A DNA stretch of 64,000 nucleotides, taken from NCBI RefSeq assembly GCF_000350225.1, contig NW_005178851.1:124001-188000 (forward strand), read 5' to 3'. The translations under genes were made by a program, and so were the position numbers. Below, in pieces: positions 1 to 10,166 of this stretch (positions are counted from its first letter, which is position 1; each line of letters begins with the position of its first letter). The notes under the pieces were generated by a model. That model was given only the letters and a program-made list of their open reading frames with translations, was not told the DNA's origin and made no database searches. Source of the stretch: Chondrus crispus. Its lineage: Eukaryota > Rhodophyta > Florideophyceae > Gigartinales > Gigartinaceae.

Positions 1-35
1 AAAATTTTGGTGCAAATTTTGAGAGTTAGGACCGG

Positions 36-72
36 TGATCAGTGGGGAGCTGTGATCAGAGGCCACTGATCA
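36..72. repeat. Inverted repeat with TGATCAGTGG arms
   Basis: A perfect 10-bp inverted repeat (TGATCAGTGG at 36-45, CCACTGATCA at 63-72) surrounds another TGTGATCA. The same core recurs at about 18424-18470. It lies about 260 bp beyond the end of the transposase fragment and may be a terminal or subterminal repeat of that DNA transposon. The assignment is inference. Confidence 0.4.
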
Positions 73-165
73 CAGGCCGGCAGGGGATTCAGGAGTAAGG
101 AGTAGGATGCTTTTTGTACTTTAGGGATTCGCGGTGCTTCGGAGATTTAGAGGAGGGGAGTAACT

Positions 166-245
166 TGGATTAGGAGATTCGTGGGATTAGGAGATTAGGT
201 GGGATTAGGAGATTTGGTGGGATTTGGGGATTAGTTGGGATTCGG
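166..245. repeat. GGATTAG-rich short tandem repeat
   Basis: About four imperfect copies of an 18-20-bp unit built around GGGATTAGGAGATT. It is G-rich on the plus strand and loosely resembles degenerate telomere-type repeats, but there is no exact telomeric unit. It is most simply a minisatellite. Confidence 0.5.
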
Positions 246-329
246 TGGACGAGAAACTGGATGATCTTGCAGAAATTAGACTAGTTCTTCCAAATGATAG
301 TTCAAGACATTTGGAAACGTTGGGTGGAT

Positions 330-827
330 TTAGTCCGGGGAGGGCATGTTGTCCTTCGTCTGAAAACCGCGTCGACCATCATTGGCAATGCGAGCCATGA
401 TAGCTGGCAATGTATAATTGTTAATTGCGAATCCCCGGGAGGCAGTATATTTAATGCGCTGCTTAATGATTTTGTCCTCGTCTGCTTTGATGACACGGGG
501 GGCTCCGGGACGGTTGTTGGCTGGGTCAAGAAGGCGGGACAGTTTGTCGTCGTCCTTGATCTTGAGACATTTTTGTAATCGCTCTGCTGTCCCACGACTG
601 ATGGCTGTGAGGCGAACCACATCTGCAACCTTTTTTCCCATCTTCAATAAATTTACCGCTGTCTGCCGTTTGTCTTTAGCCCTTGCGTCCGGGGTGTCCC
701 TTTGCTTGGCGCGCGCATGCAATGCGCCTGACGACGCATTGCAATCGACATCAGAGGGGGCGTGAATTGTGCGTAACTGGAGGCCAGTCTCGAGAGCAGG
801 ACGAGAAGTTGTTTGATCGTGGATCAA
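330..827 (-). pseudogene. Pogo/Tc1-type transposase, N-terminal DNA-binding fragment
   Basis: The frame has 165 codons. Residues about 52-87 (RQTAVNLLKMGKKVADVV followed by SRGTAERLQ) read as a helix-turn-helix of the Psq/homeodomain-like type that opens pogo and Tc1-class transposases. A second DNA-binding-like part follows, with a basic and hydrophobic stretch around KIIKQRIKYTASRGFAINN. The frame stops after PSPD; after the stop, the same frame stays open for another 17 codons, up to a second stop. No DDE catalytic domain follows before the window edge, so this is a truncated, probably dead copy. In the intact family the protein binds terminal repeats and catalyses cut-and-paste transposition. 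Family placement rests on the pattern of the N-terminal domain only. Confidence 0.5.
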
Positions 828-1115
828 TTACTACTGTTTGGCCTTTAACGGTGCTGTGTGCCCGCCATTTTTTTGGCGGGACGGGGAGAAGCGAAGGAGT
901 AACATTGCGGGAAACTGTAGACGGGGTGAACTCTTAGGCCCCGGAGCGTTTCCCTGGAGTCCAGGGATGAACGACTGTACCCATTGTCCGCACTGGCAGC
1001 AACGAGAACTGAATCACCAAATTAGCCTTTTTTACCAAATAATGCTTTTAGGGAAGGGTATACCGCGCAGGCCTGCATGCGCAGGCAAGTTTCTCCGGTA
1101 TGACATGTAATGGCC
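828..1115. other. Intergenic stretch without a gene
   Basis: No coding sequence is supported. It contains a short palindrome around GCCTGCATGCGCAGGC near 1071-1086, just before the foldback element. Confidence 0.5.
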
Positions 1116-1251
1116 GTCGCGCGACAAGATTTACAAAAGCTGTATGGCTGGCCAGCCATACTGGAACTAGATTAATTTTTGTTAATTTTTTAGAGGTTGA
1201 TTCTAGTATGGGTGGCCACCCATACAGCTTTTGTAGATCTTGTCGCGCGAC
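1116..1251. mobile_element. Foldback (MITE-like) element with nested palindromes
   Basis: Two arms of about 50 bp pair across an AT-rich centre (about 1170-1197) with few mismatches. Each arm carries its own perfect 20-bp palindrome (1142-1161 and 1206-1225) and a 10-bp palindrome GTCGCGCGAC at its outer end. The element has no coding capacity. The inner palindromes differ between arms at a symmetric pair of bases, so each remains self-complementary even though the arms then mismatch each other. A small non-autonomous foldback transposon is the simplest reading. No clear target duplication is visible. Confidence 0.6.
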
Positions 1252-1260
1252 AAACACATC

Positions 1261-1391
1261 ACACGTGTGGATCCAAATGCAATGTATTACACGCGTGGAT
1301 CGATATGAAATGTTTTACACGTGGCGACCAAAATGCAATGTATTACACGTGGTGACCAAAACGCAATGTTTTACGCGTGGCGACAAGCTGG
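1261..1391. repeat. 28-bp tandem repeat, about 4.7 copies
   Basis: Units begin at 1261, 1289, 1317, 1345 and 1373 (partial), each starting ACACGTG or ACGCGTG and ending near AATGTATT or AATGTTTT. The array starts ten bases after the foldback element. CACGTG (an E-box/G-box sequence) lies at the start of three of the five units, so the array could bind bHLH or bZIP factors. The function is inference. Confidence 0.75.
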
Positions 1392-1517
1392 TGGATCATG
1401 ATTGGCCGATTATGATACGGGATCGTATACAGTGCCTCCTACGATATAGTGCTATAACGTGACATACCTCTAGCTATGGAACTATTGGGGGGATGGCACT
1501 ATATCCCTGTGCTCCGG

Positions 1518-1900
1518 TTTGTGACGATTTAGGGCGTCACAAAAGGTGAGACAATTTGTGTAACGATTTGTGAGAGTTTTGCTCTTTCCGCCGCCGTCAT
1601 CTCATTCGTCTCACTCCATCTTCTTATTCGTCACACATGGTTTGTGAATATTGGTTGAATTGTAGCATTTTTTGAGAACGTTTTGTGATCATCACAAAAA
1701 TCTTCTCAAACATCACACATTTTCGTGAATCTTTTGTGATGGTTTTGTGAGACACATCTCAAAACTCTCAAACGTCAACCTTGAAATCAAAACTCTCACA
1801 CTGACAGTGTGCATTTTGTGATGGCAGTGTGCATTTTGTGATGGCTTTGTGTGAGTTGTGTGAGGGCATCACGAAGATCACATATAAAAGGCTCTCCATC
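1518..1900 (+). promoter_or_regulatory. Promoter-like region: TTTGTGA cluster upstream of a TATA box
   Basis: About ten copies of TTTGTGA (or TCACAAA) occur between 1518 and 1850. They include a perfect 9-bp inverted repeat (TTTGTGACG at 1518, CGTCACAAA at 1535), TTTTGTGAT facing ATCACAAAA at 1681-1699, and a 20-bp direct duplication near 1806-1845. A TATA-like ATATAAAA follows near 1882. Downstream, AAG followed by GTCAGT near 2040 could be a splice donor. Sequence beyond 2103 is retrotransposon, so any gene served has been displaced. It could instead be the remnant of an LTR or MITE. Confidence 0.35.
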
Positions 1901-2103
1901 TCAAAAGGCAAGCAAACTGAACAACGTCACACAAAAAAGATCTGCCCTTCTAGCCCTCTACGGCTAATTTCCAGAGACACTTCCCCTTCCCTTCGTGGTC
2001 GCAACTGCGTAGGTTGAACCGGAATTTCCTGCACGAGAAGGTCAGTGGGACCCAAACCTACTGCGTACTCAATATAGTTCGTTTACGTACTGCAGTTTCA
2101 TAT

Positions 2104-2786
2104 TGTAGTATAATCCCCCCTGGGGCTTTTTAGTTAGATTAGATCAACAACGGGATCTAGTGCTGTAGAGCCCGATGCTCTACAGTACTACTGCGCGTGG
2201 CCACGTGTACCCCTCGGGTACCGGGCGCACGCGTGCACACGTGCACACGTGTACCGCGCGGGACGGAAGCGCGCGCACACGTGTACTGTCAGCCACGATG
2301 GCTGACAGTATTACAGTACGGTCCGATCTGTACTACAGTAGTCCACTACAGTACTTCTGTACTGTAGTGTTATAGATTGTTTTGTATATTAAATATGGAG
2401 CGGACCGGCGGGTTGGAGGAAGACAAGCACGGACTTGTCACCCACCGACCGTCAAGGTCCGACTTCCCGCTTATTTCTAAGGTAACGCTCGCTAATTACC
2501 TTAGAAGCGGCACCGAGCGCGGGTTGAGGACGCGCGCGGTACGCCAACGAGCCGGCTCCGCCTCCGCCCGTCGGTACTGGATCGTTACCCAGTACCGCGC
2601 CGGGGCGTCGAGGCGTCGAACCGCTCGCGCGTACCGGCGTCCTCCCCGTTCCCGCTCTACCACGCTACCCGGGCCCACTGCCCGGTGCCGTTAGCTGGTG
2701 TCCCGCTTCACCCCCGTCTTCCCGATCGACAATGGTCTCGGTCGAACTGTGCATACACCCCTATCGCTGGGGGTGTTTATGCTAAA
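2104..2786 (+). repeat. Left LTR of element A
   Basis: Starts TGTAGTATAAT and ends next to the primer binding site. U3 contains several ACGTGT/CACGTG boxes and three perfect hairpins: 2163-2185, 2286-2308 and 2346-2367. A TATA-like TATATTAAATA is at 2385-2395. After it come further stems: GACAAG/CTTGTC at 2422-2439, an 11-bp stem at 2475-2506, GGTACTGG/CCAGTACC at 2573-2596, CCGGGC/GCCCGG at 2669-2685 and ACACCCC/GGGGTGT at 2755-2776. Confidence 0.85.
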
Positions 2787-2787
2787 G

Positions 2788-2805
2788 TGGTCTCCCGACC
2801 TAGAA
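2788..2805 (+). other. Primer binding site of element A
   Basis: TGGTCTCCCGACCTAGAA begins just after the LTR and starts TGG, complementary to a tRNA CCA end. The same 18 bases occur in elements D and E, which belong to another gypsy lineage. The tRNA species cannot be named from this sequence alone. Confidence 0.75.
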
Positions 2806-2866
2806 GACCCTGGAGTCCGATCTCCGAGAAGACTTCCGCTTCCCTCCGCGAACCGATGGCGTCGAG

Positions 2867-5437
2867 ATGAGCCAAGAGTTTGAGCCCTCGATCCGCTCCG
2901 AAGCAGCGGATCGGAGTCCGGCCGCTGTGCAGTCCCCATCCGCCCCGTCGGGCGACGGCGACGCAGGTCCTCGTGACCGCGAACCGTCGCTCGGATCCTC
3001 CGAGGAAAGAGCGGCGGCGATGTTCGAACGCATAGCCGAATACATCGAGGAAGTCCGTACTTCCCGTCGGATCGATGTATCGGACCATGTATACACGCGA
3101 TGTATGGCCGAACTCCGCTCCCTGCGTGAAGGGAGGTTCGATAGAGTGACGCAGTCCTTAGAGAATCTCCGAGCACTGATCGACGAGTTACACTCGCGGT
3201 TCGTGCTCGTCGAAGACTCCCGTTTCGCCTCGCCCGGACCGTCCGGGCAAGGTCGCCCTGAGAGGCCGACCTCGGTGAGACGACCCGAGGACCGAACCTC
3301 TCCGTCCGCAGAGCAATTGGGTGCGTTCGCGCACCTCTCCGCTGAGCTCGACGCCACTTGTCGGCGTGCTCGTGACATGGAACGTACCATGGCCGAAAGG
3401 CTACCCGGTGCCCCCTCGAGAGGGCCCGGTGGTACCGTTCCTCCGAGCGCCGCCGCCCCCGAAGGTTGGCGTCCGACTGGTGCAGCTACCAGTCGGACTG
3501 CAGAAGGAAGCCGTCCTCCGATAGACGCGAACTTCGCGTCTGGGACCCAAGCCTTGCCGCCTATCGCCGGAAGTAGGCGGCAAGGGGAACGCGTATCGTA
3601 CGCGGACGAACAGGACCGTGGAGGAGCCGCCCGCGGATCCGGAGAACCGATGTTCTCCGTCGATTCCCGCTGGGGCGGCTACCCGCCGGCGAGTTACGCC
3701 GAGCATCCAGGTCCGGTAGACGTCCGTACGCTACCGGTTACCTCCTTCGGCACGCTGGGTCCCGCTGAACCCGGGCTCGAGCCGGTACATACGATGATCC
3801 AAGAGTTCAGCGCCGTTGCTGACTATCGTATGTACCGCTTGGATAACACCTCGAGGCTCGTTACCTCGGGTGACGCGGGACGGATCGCGAAGTACGTCCA
3901 ACGCTGTCGTGGGATCCGTCCCACGATGCGCAGCTTCGACGGTACTGACCCGATCCAGCTGCTGCCGTTCTTGAAGGATATCCGAATCACCTTCAACTCG
4001 CAACACCTGACCGAAGGTGTTGCGGTACGAGTCGTCGCGCACTTCCTCGAGCGCGACGAGGAGCCCCTGTATACGAGTTATACGATGCGTGGCCTACGCG
4101 CCGGCCAGCTCCACGACGACGTGAGCTGGCCGGGGCTCGTGAATCAATTCTTGAAACGCTACCTCACGGACGACGTGTTAGGTGAAGCGTACGACGCTGT
4201 CGCTACGGCGCGACAGCAATCGCATGAGACGGAAAGCACGTTTGCTGACCGACTCGAGACTGCCGCGTTCCGATGCACGGCAGTCTTCACCGAACAGACC
4301 CTCGCGCACTACTTCGTGCGGGGACTTGCACCGGCAACCCGTGCCGCAGTATCCGAGACGGTGCAAAGGCTGCCAGGCAGTCAGAAGACCGATCTTCCGA
4401 CCATCCGCCGTATCGCCACGGCGGAAGGCACAACGTACCGCGCTCGGCGCGGTTCACCTCTGCCGGATTCGAAACCGGCAGGGAGGGCTGACAGGACTAC
4501 GAAGTCCGCCGCGACAAGTTCGCCCGCCTCGACCCTCCATATCGGGGAGGATGAGTGGCAGGCCGACCCTGTCCTCATTACGCAAGGAGCAGGGCCCGTG
4601 GGGGCACGAACCCCCTCACAGATGTCGACCGGAACGACATCGAGTTGCGCGACCGCATTCGCGGCCACTCCGAGAGTGGCAAGGGGCACGGACCCCCGCG
4701 TCGCTGAGCTCGATATCTCGAATCGAGATAAGGGAAGCCCCTCGCCCCGCGTGCCCCTCCTCACCGATGAGGAGGCGCGGCACGCGGCGAACTTCGCCTC
4801 AACGGACGGCAGCGCGTACGTGTGCTGGTTATTCCGTACGTACGGGCATGCCATGTACGCGTGCCCGTTCCTGTCGCCGGAACAAAGAATGTTCACGGCG
4901 TACAGGAACTACCGCTACCAGATGGAGACGCACCCCTGTGCGCGTAATCTCCTCCGGCAATCGGCGGGCGAGGGCCGTCCCCCGCGTCAAGGTTTCCCGA
5001 ACCGATCGGGTGGGGGCGCACGCTTCGCCCCCCGTGGAGGCGGGTACCGTCGTAACGGAGTCGATCGCCGGGATCGACCCGCCTACCGGCAGGCGGACAC
5101 AAGGTACCCCCGACAAACAGAAAGAGGGGACCGAGACAGTTCTCGGTTACCCCAACAGGTACAAAATGCGATAATGTACCTACAAAACTGGGTCGAGGAT
5201 CCGTACACTCTACCCACGGAGGGTCACGAAAGAGAGCCGACTCGCTTCGTCCCCCATATCCTGCGACGACGGGACGCCGCAGGTCAAGGCCCGGAAGTAC
5301 CCGAGTACTTCGCCAAGGCCGCCGAGCCGCAGTGGGGGAATCGTGCCGACCCACGCGGCCGTCTACCAGAGGAAGACCTGGCCGTCGATAGCCAGGAGGT
5401 TAGCTCCGATAGCACGGGTAGTTCGAAGAAAGGGTAA
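2867..5437 (+). CDS. gag: Gag polyprotein of element A
   Basis: An open frame of 856 codons from the first ATG after the primer binding site. Residues 1-115 are charged and probably helical. Proline-rich and charged linkers follow. A retrotransposon gag (capsid-like) domain lies at about 365-520, recognisable from FDGTDPIQLLPFLKDI, an FADRL stretch and HYFVRGL. A zinc-knuckle-like region with YGHAMYAC is near residue 660. An arginine- and glycine-rich tail suits RNA binding. In the family this protein forms the cytoplasmic virus-like particle that packages element RNA. About 140 bases separate it from pol. Confidence 0.85.
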   Translation: MSQEFEPSIRSEAADRSPAAVQSPSAPSGDGDAGPRDREPSLGSSEERAAAMFERIAEYIEEVRTSRRIDVSDHVYTRCMAELRSLREGRFDRVTQSLENLRALIDELHSRFVLVEDSRFASPGPSGQGRPERPTSVRRPEDRTSPSAEQLGAFAHLSAELDATCRRARDMERTMAERLPGAPSRGPGGTVPPSAAAPEGWRPTGAATSRTAEGSRPPIDANFASGTQALPPIAGSRRQGERVSYADEQDRGGAARGSGEPMFSVDSRWGGYPPASYAEHPGPVDVRTLPVTSFGTLGPAEPGLEPVHTMIQEFSAVADYRMYRLDNTSRLVTSGDAGRIAKYVQRCRGIRPTMRSFDGTDPIQLLPFLKDIRITFNSQHLTEGVAVRVVAHFLERDEEPLYTSYTMRGLRAGQLHDDVSWPGLVNQFLKRYLTDDVLGEAYDAVATARQQSHETESTFADRLETAAFRCTAVFTEQTLAHYFVRGLAPATRAAVSETVQRLPGSQKTDLPTIRRIATAEGTTYRARRGSPLPDSKPAGRADRTTKSAATSSPASTLHIGEDEWQADPVLITQGAGPVGARTPSQMSTGTTSSCATAFAATPRVARGTDPRVAELDISNRDKGSPSPRVPLLTDEEARHAANFASTDGSAYVCWLFRTYGHAMYACPFLSPEQRMFTAYRNYRYQMETHPCARNLLRQSAGEGRPPRQGFPNRSGGGARFAPRGGGYRRNGVDRRDRPAYRQADTRYPRQTERGDRDSSRLPQQVQNAIMYLQNWVEDPYTLPTEGHEREPTRFVPHILRRRDAAGQGPEVPEYFAKAAEPQWGNRADPRGRLPEEDLAVDSQEVSSDSTGSSKKG

Positions 5438-5577
5438 AGACGGTTACCTACACGCAGTCGCGTGAGCAGTCTTTTCCCCACGAACTAGACCCGACCCCGC
5501 GTGCTCGACAAGGACACGGGGGGTATTGTCCGATAATACATCCCCCGCTACCGGAGGCGAACACGGGAGCTCCTGTA

Positions 5578-8500
5578 ATGCCGATACAGGAGCGAGCTCA
5601 CGTCGAGGCCTCCGAAGGCCCGACGTTAGGAGGACAAGACACCGGGACAGACGACGTCCCGGTGAGGCGTAACAATGGCGACGGGGGCAACGACGACCGA
5701 AAAGATTCGGTCGACCCCCTGACTCCCGCGAGCCCAAGGTCGCCGGAGAAGGGTTCGTGTCGTACGGACTCGAATAATCCTGGGGGCGTCACTGATCCGC
5801 GGACGCCTCAAGAAAGGGGGGGAAGGAAACGCAAGCGGGGCCAGCACCGAACTCGAAGGCCCCGGCGGAACGACCTCACCGATAAGGCCGCCCCGAAGGT
5901 TGTCGAAGGCGTCATTTGCCTTATGACGTCGAAGATCTACAACGTCCTCGGCTCGATAGCCACAGAGGGAAATGCATTTAAACCCCGCACGATCGCCGTT
6001 GATACGTGCTCGGGGTATAATCTGGTGAGGAAGGCCGACCTTCCCCCCGTTTGGACGCGTTACGTCGTGCACGACGCACCTCTGCCACGACTGGCAGGCG
6101 CGAATAGCAACCCCCTCAAGCTTTCGGCCGTCGTCCGCCTGGCTGTGCGGTTGAGGAACACGGTGTTCCGAATTACGTTCGTAGTCGCGGACCAGCTCGC
6201 CGTGCCGGTCCTCCTCGGCACGGCCTTCATCGATACGCACGTGCGATGTATCGACATCGAAGCTCAACGAATGGAGCTACGCCAAGGCGGTTCTGTCGCC
6301 ATCGTCGACGGAAAGGGGGAGTCGACTCCCCCTACCAGGCGACACGGACGGCACACAGGTCGGCCGGACGTACGCGAGGATGCCCCGCAGGCGATCCGAA
6401 TCGCCCGCTGGGTTACCATCCCCGCGATGTCACAAGCCCGTGTGCGTGTGACAACCGCGGAGAGGGGCCTCGTGTTCCTGGAACCCAAGCCCTCACTCCA
6501 ACACCGACATGGAGTGAGGCTGACGAATGGCGTCGCGGAGGTCCTACCGAATCAGACCTTCGACGTCATCGTCGCGAATTTCTCACGACGAGAAAGGCGG
6601 CTTCCGAAGCACACCGTCGTGGGATACGCGAAGCGCAACCCCCTCGCGATCCTCACTCCCGAACGTAAGGTCGCCGAGGGGATCGCGCACGCGCTACACC
6701 TGACCGACGTGACCGATCAAGTCGGTGCGGTAGGAGTTGGCCGATCCAACTCCGACGATAAGACCACCGCCGGGGGCAGGGGGGTCGACCCGGACGAACG
6801 GTCGCCTTTATGCCAACCGACGGCGAGGGGTACTGTACTCCACCAGCAAAAGGGTCCCGAAAATCCACCGATGGATTGGGAAAAAGAGATCGACCTGTCA
6901 TACATCGACGATGACAAGCTCCGTGGCCACGTACTCGAGATGCTCCGTAAGCACTCGAGTCTGTGGAGCGGTGCGCTTGGAACGATCCAAGCCACGGAGC
7001 ACCACATTCCCCTCGAACCGGGAACGAAACCGATTCGTTCCATGCCCTATCGGAAGGGCCCGGTCATGCGCGAAATGGTCGCGAAGGAGGTCAACAAGAT
7101 GTTAAACGCAAGGGTTATCGAACCCGCGAGCACCGAGTGGGCGTCCCCCGTGGTGCTCGTACCGAAGAAAGACGGCTCTCTTCGGTTCTGCGTGGACTAC
7201 CGGCGTCTCAACGCGAAGACCGCAGCGGATTTGTATCCGCTGCCACGGATGGACGACTGCATCGACTCGTTAGGAGATGCAGCCGTCTTCACCACGTTGG
7301 ACTGCAATTCCGGTTATTGGCAGATCCCGGTCGCTCCGGAAGACCGGGATAAGACCACGTTTACGACGCACATGGGCACGTTTCGCCACTTGTGCATGCC
7401 GTTTGGGCTCGAAGGGGCACCGGCCACCTTCCAACGTGCGCTCGACATAATACTCTCCGCAGTCCGCTGGCAAATATGCCTCGTCTATCTCGACGACGTG
7501 ATCGTGTTCTCCCGTACGCACGGAGAACACGCCAGGCATCTCGATACCGTCTTGAGCTTACTGCGGAGTTCCGGTATCTCCCTTAAGCTCAAGAAGTGCA
7601 GCTTCTTCCGACCGAAGGTGCACTACCTGGGGCACGTCATCTCCCCAGGCAAGTTGAGCGTGGCCGATACGGCGGCCGACGCTTTCAAGACGTTCACGTT
7701 CCGGAGGACGTTGACGCAAGTGCGCTCGTTCCTCGGGGCGTGTAACGTATACCGCCGATTCGTTAAAGGGTTCGCTAAGATTGCGCGTCCTCTGACCGAC
7801 ATGACGCGCAAGGATTCGGATCCCGATTTCTATAACCCCATGGAGCTGCAACTTCAGGCGTTCGAGAACCTTCAGAAGTGCATGATTCCTCCGCCGATCC
7901 TCGCGTTGCCCCGGCACGGTCGTCCGTACATGATAGACACCGACGTGAGTGCCTACCAACTCGGCTGCACCTTACTTCAGGAGCACGAAGAGCCGAACGA
8001 CTGGCGGCCCGTGGGGTATTGGTCGTACTCACTGTCCGATAGTGAGCGCAACTACAGCGCTACCGAACGCGAGTGCTTCGCCGTAGTGTGTGCCGTCCGC
8101 ACACTACGGCCGTACGTAGAAGGCACGAAGTTCACCGTACGGACGGACCATGACGCCCTCCGATGGCTCATGTCACTCACCGAGAGTTCCGGAAGACTCA
8201 CCCGGTGGCGGCTACGTCTGGCTGAATACGATTTCACCATTCAGTACCGCCCCGGACGCGTGCATCAGGTGCCCGATGCCCTGTCACGACTCGTGTCGCC
8301 GAAGGTCGCCAATGACCCTCGCCCCACCGTCGAGGTGGATGACGACATCCCCACTTTCGACGGGGGCACGACAGTTCGAGACGTATCGAACGAGCTCGCG
8401 GACCACTCTTGTACCGCGAGTTGTGATCATCAGGCCGTCCATGTCTTCATAACGACACGGAACCAAGCCGAAGCCCGAACAAGGTCGCGCGTACGGACGC

Positions 8501-10157
8501 GCGACGAACTGAGAGGCGACGACGAAGCCCCCGCTCTCCAAGGACCCAATTCGTTTTGGGAGGAGAACGACGAGTTCGACGCCGTCGACATCCAGCGCGC
8601 CGAAGACCCCGAGGCTGGCGCGCTCGACTCCCCGGTCGCCCCACCGCAGGACGACCTTTCGGCCCCTCTTACGATAGAGGAGATAGCCGAGGAGCAACGC
8701 GTGGATGACTTCTGCCAAACCGTTTTGGCACGACAGTCAGAGTCCCAGGACTCCGCGTTCTTCGAGGACCACCAAGGGGTGCTCAAGCGGAGACACCCCT
8801 TCGACCCTGATATCGTTCAGGTTGTGGTACCTCAGACGCTCGGGGCCAGGCTCCTTCGCCTGTGCCACAACCCGGCCATCGCGGGACACCCGGGCCAGAA
8901 CCGTATGTACTACGCACTTCGACGCGAGTACTACTGGCCCCACCTGGCTGCAGACGTAGCAGCCACGGTGCGAGGGTGTCGAACCTGCGCGATGAACCGG
9001 GTGAAGCTGAGGAAACATCTCAACTGATTGAGATTGTTTCCAGCTACGAGGCCTCTCGAGAGCCTCGCAATCGACATCTTGGGCCGCTCCCCAAGACGAA
9101 GACAGGAAAACCGTTCCTGCTCGTGATTACGGACCGCTTCAGTAAGGTAACGCAAGCCGTTGCACTCCGCACGATAACAGCGCACACGGTCGCAGTTGCG
9201 TTCTGCGACTCGTGGGTGTTCAAGTATGGCGTCCCTGGCACGTTGCTTTCGGACAACGGCTCTCAGTTTAATGCCAAGTTCTTCCACAGCACGTGCCGCG
9301 TTGTGGGGATAACGAATTTGTACACTTCGGCGTACCATCCCCAGACGAACGGGCAAGTCGAGCGATATAACCGAACAATCGCCTCGATGCTGCGGAACTA
9401 CGTGGGTGAACACCAGAACGACTGGGATGTGTACGTGGGGCCGCTTACGTATGCGTACAACTCCCACGTACATCGCACCACGCGCACCACGCCGTTTGAG
9501 CTCCTGCTCAGCAGGCCACCGCCGGAGTTCTCTCTACGACGGGCGGAAGGCGACGCGCCCCCTTCCGATAGGGGGAACCAACGTGCCGAATTCCTCAAGA
9601 CCTTGGATTCGACTATCCAGAAGGCCTACGGGAGCCTGCGTCGCACGCAGGCTCGCTACAAGCGCAACTTCGATAAGCGCATACGACATATTAATTCCCG
9701 GCTCCGTCCCGGAGAATACGTATATCTCAACCCCACCGATGGGGCTAAGACATCGAAAAAGCTCGCCTCGCCCGCTGTCGGACCCTACCGCGTGCTCGCC
9801 AATGACCACCGAACCATCACGATCGATCGTGATGGGGTCACCGAGCAAGTCTCCGCCGACCGCTGCGTCAACGCGCCGTCTCCGATAGACGCGCCACGAG
9901 CAAGTACGACGACCCCGCGGGACCTCGCAGATAAGGTCACCGCGGGAACGCAGTATGCCGTCGAACGGCTACTGAGACATCGAGTCATGGAAGACGGAAC
10001 TACGGAGTTCCTCATCAAGTGGGCGGATTACGACGCGCCCACTTGGACTGCGCGGACTCACGTTCCGGAGGAGTTGGTGTCTCGTTACGCCCAACGCCTC
10101 CGGAGACGTACCGGCAGAGACCTCACCCAAACCGTGAACGCGGACGTTCACGCCTAA
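5578..10157 (+). pseudogene. pol: Pol region of element A: protease, RT, RNase H, integrase, chromodomain
   Basis: Domain order is that of Ty3/gypsy. An aspartic protease has VDTCSG near residue 140. Reverse transcriptase has SLRFCVDYRRLN and the catalytic YLDD. RNase H has YSATERECF and TDHDALRWLM. Integrase follows, with an HHCC zinc finger (GHPG and CRTCAM), then core motifs LAIDILG, SDNGSQFN and NGQVERYNRT. A GPY-like SPAVGPYRVL comes next, then a C-terminal chromodomain with FLIKWADYDAPTWTAR. The chromodomain marks it as a chromovirus, where it is thought to steer integration to modified histones. The region is broken about once or twice. It ends VNADVHA directly before a hairpin and polypurine tract. 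Confidence 0.85.
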
Positions 10158-10166
10158 AGGGGGGGC
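10134..10166 (+). other. Pol-end hairpin and internal polypurine tract, element A
   Basis: GTGAACG, loop CGGA, CGTTCAC (10134-10151) forms a 7-bp hairpin over the last pol codons, followed by the stop codon and a G-run. A related segment (hairpin, stop-like triplet, G-run) recurs at 16274-16302 directly before the right LTR. It could act as a second plus-strand priming site. That role is inference. Confidence 0.6.

Noticed and set aside
166-245. Interstitial telomere
   Set aside because: GGATTAG-like units are irregular and never give a clean telomeric repeat.
1829-2017. Small 62-codon gene after the TATA-like box
   Set aside because: Low-complexity sequence, no recognisable domain, and it begins inside the repeat cluster.
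2691-9473. Antisense reading frames opposite gag and pol of element A (for example 2800-3390, 5626-6267, 8931-9473)
   Set aside because: GC-rich coding DNA leaves the other strand open. None has motifs or a counterpart with conserved order in element C.
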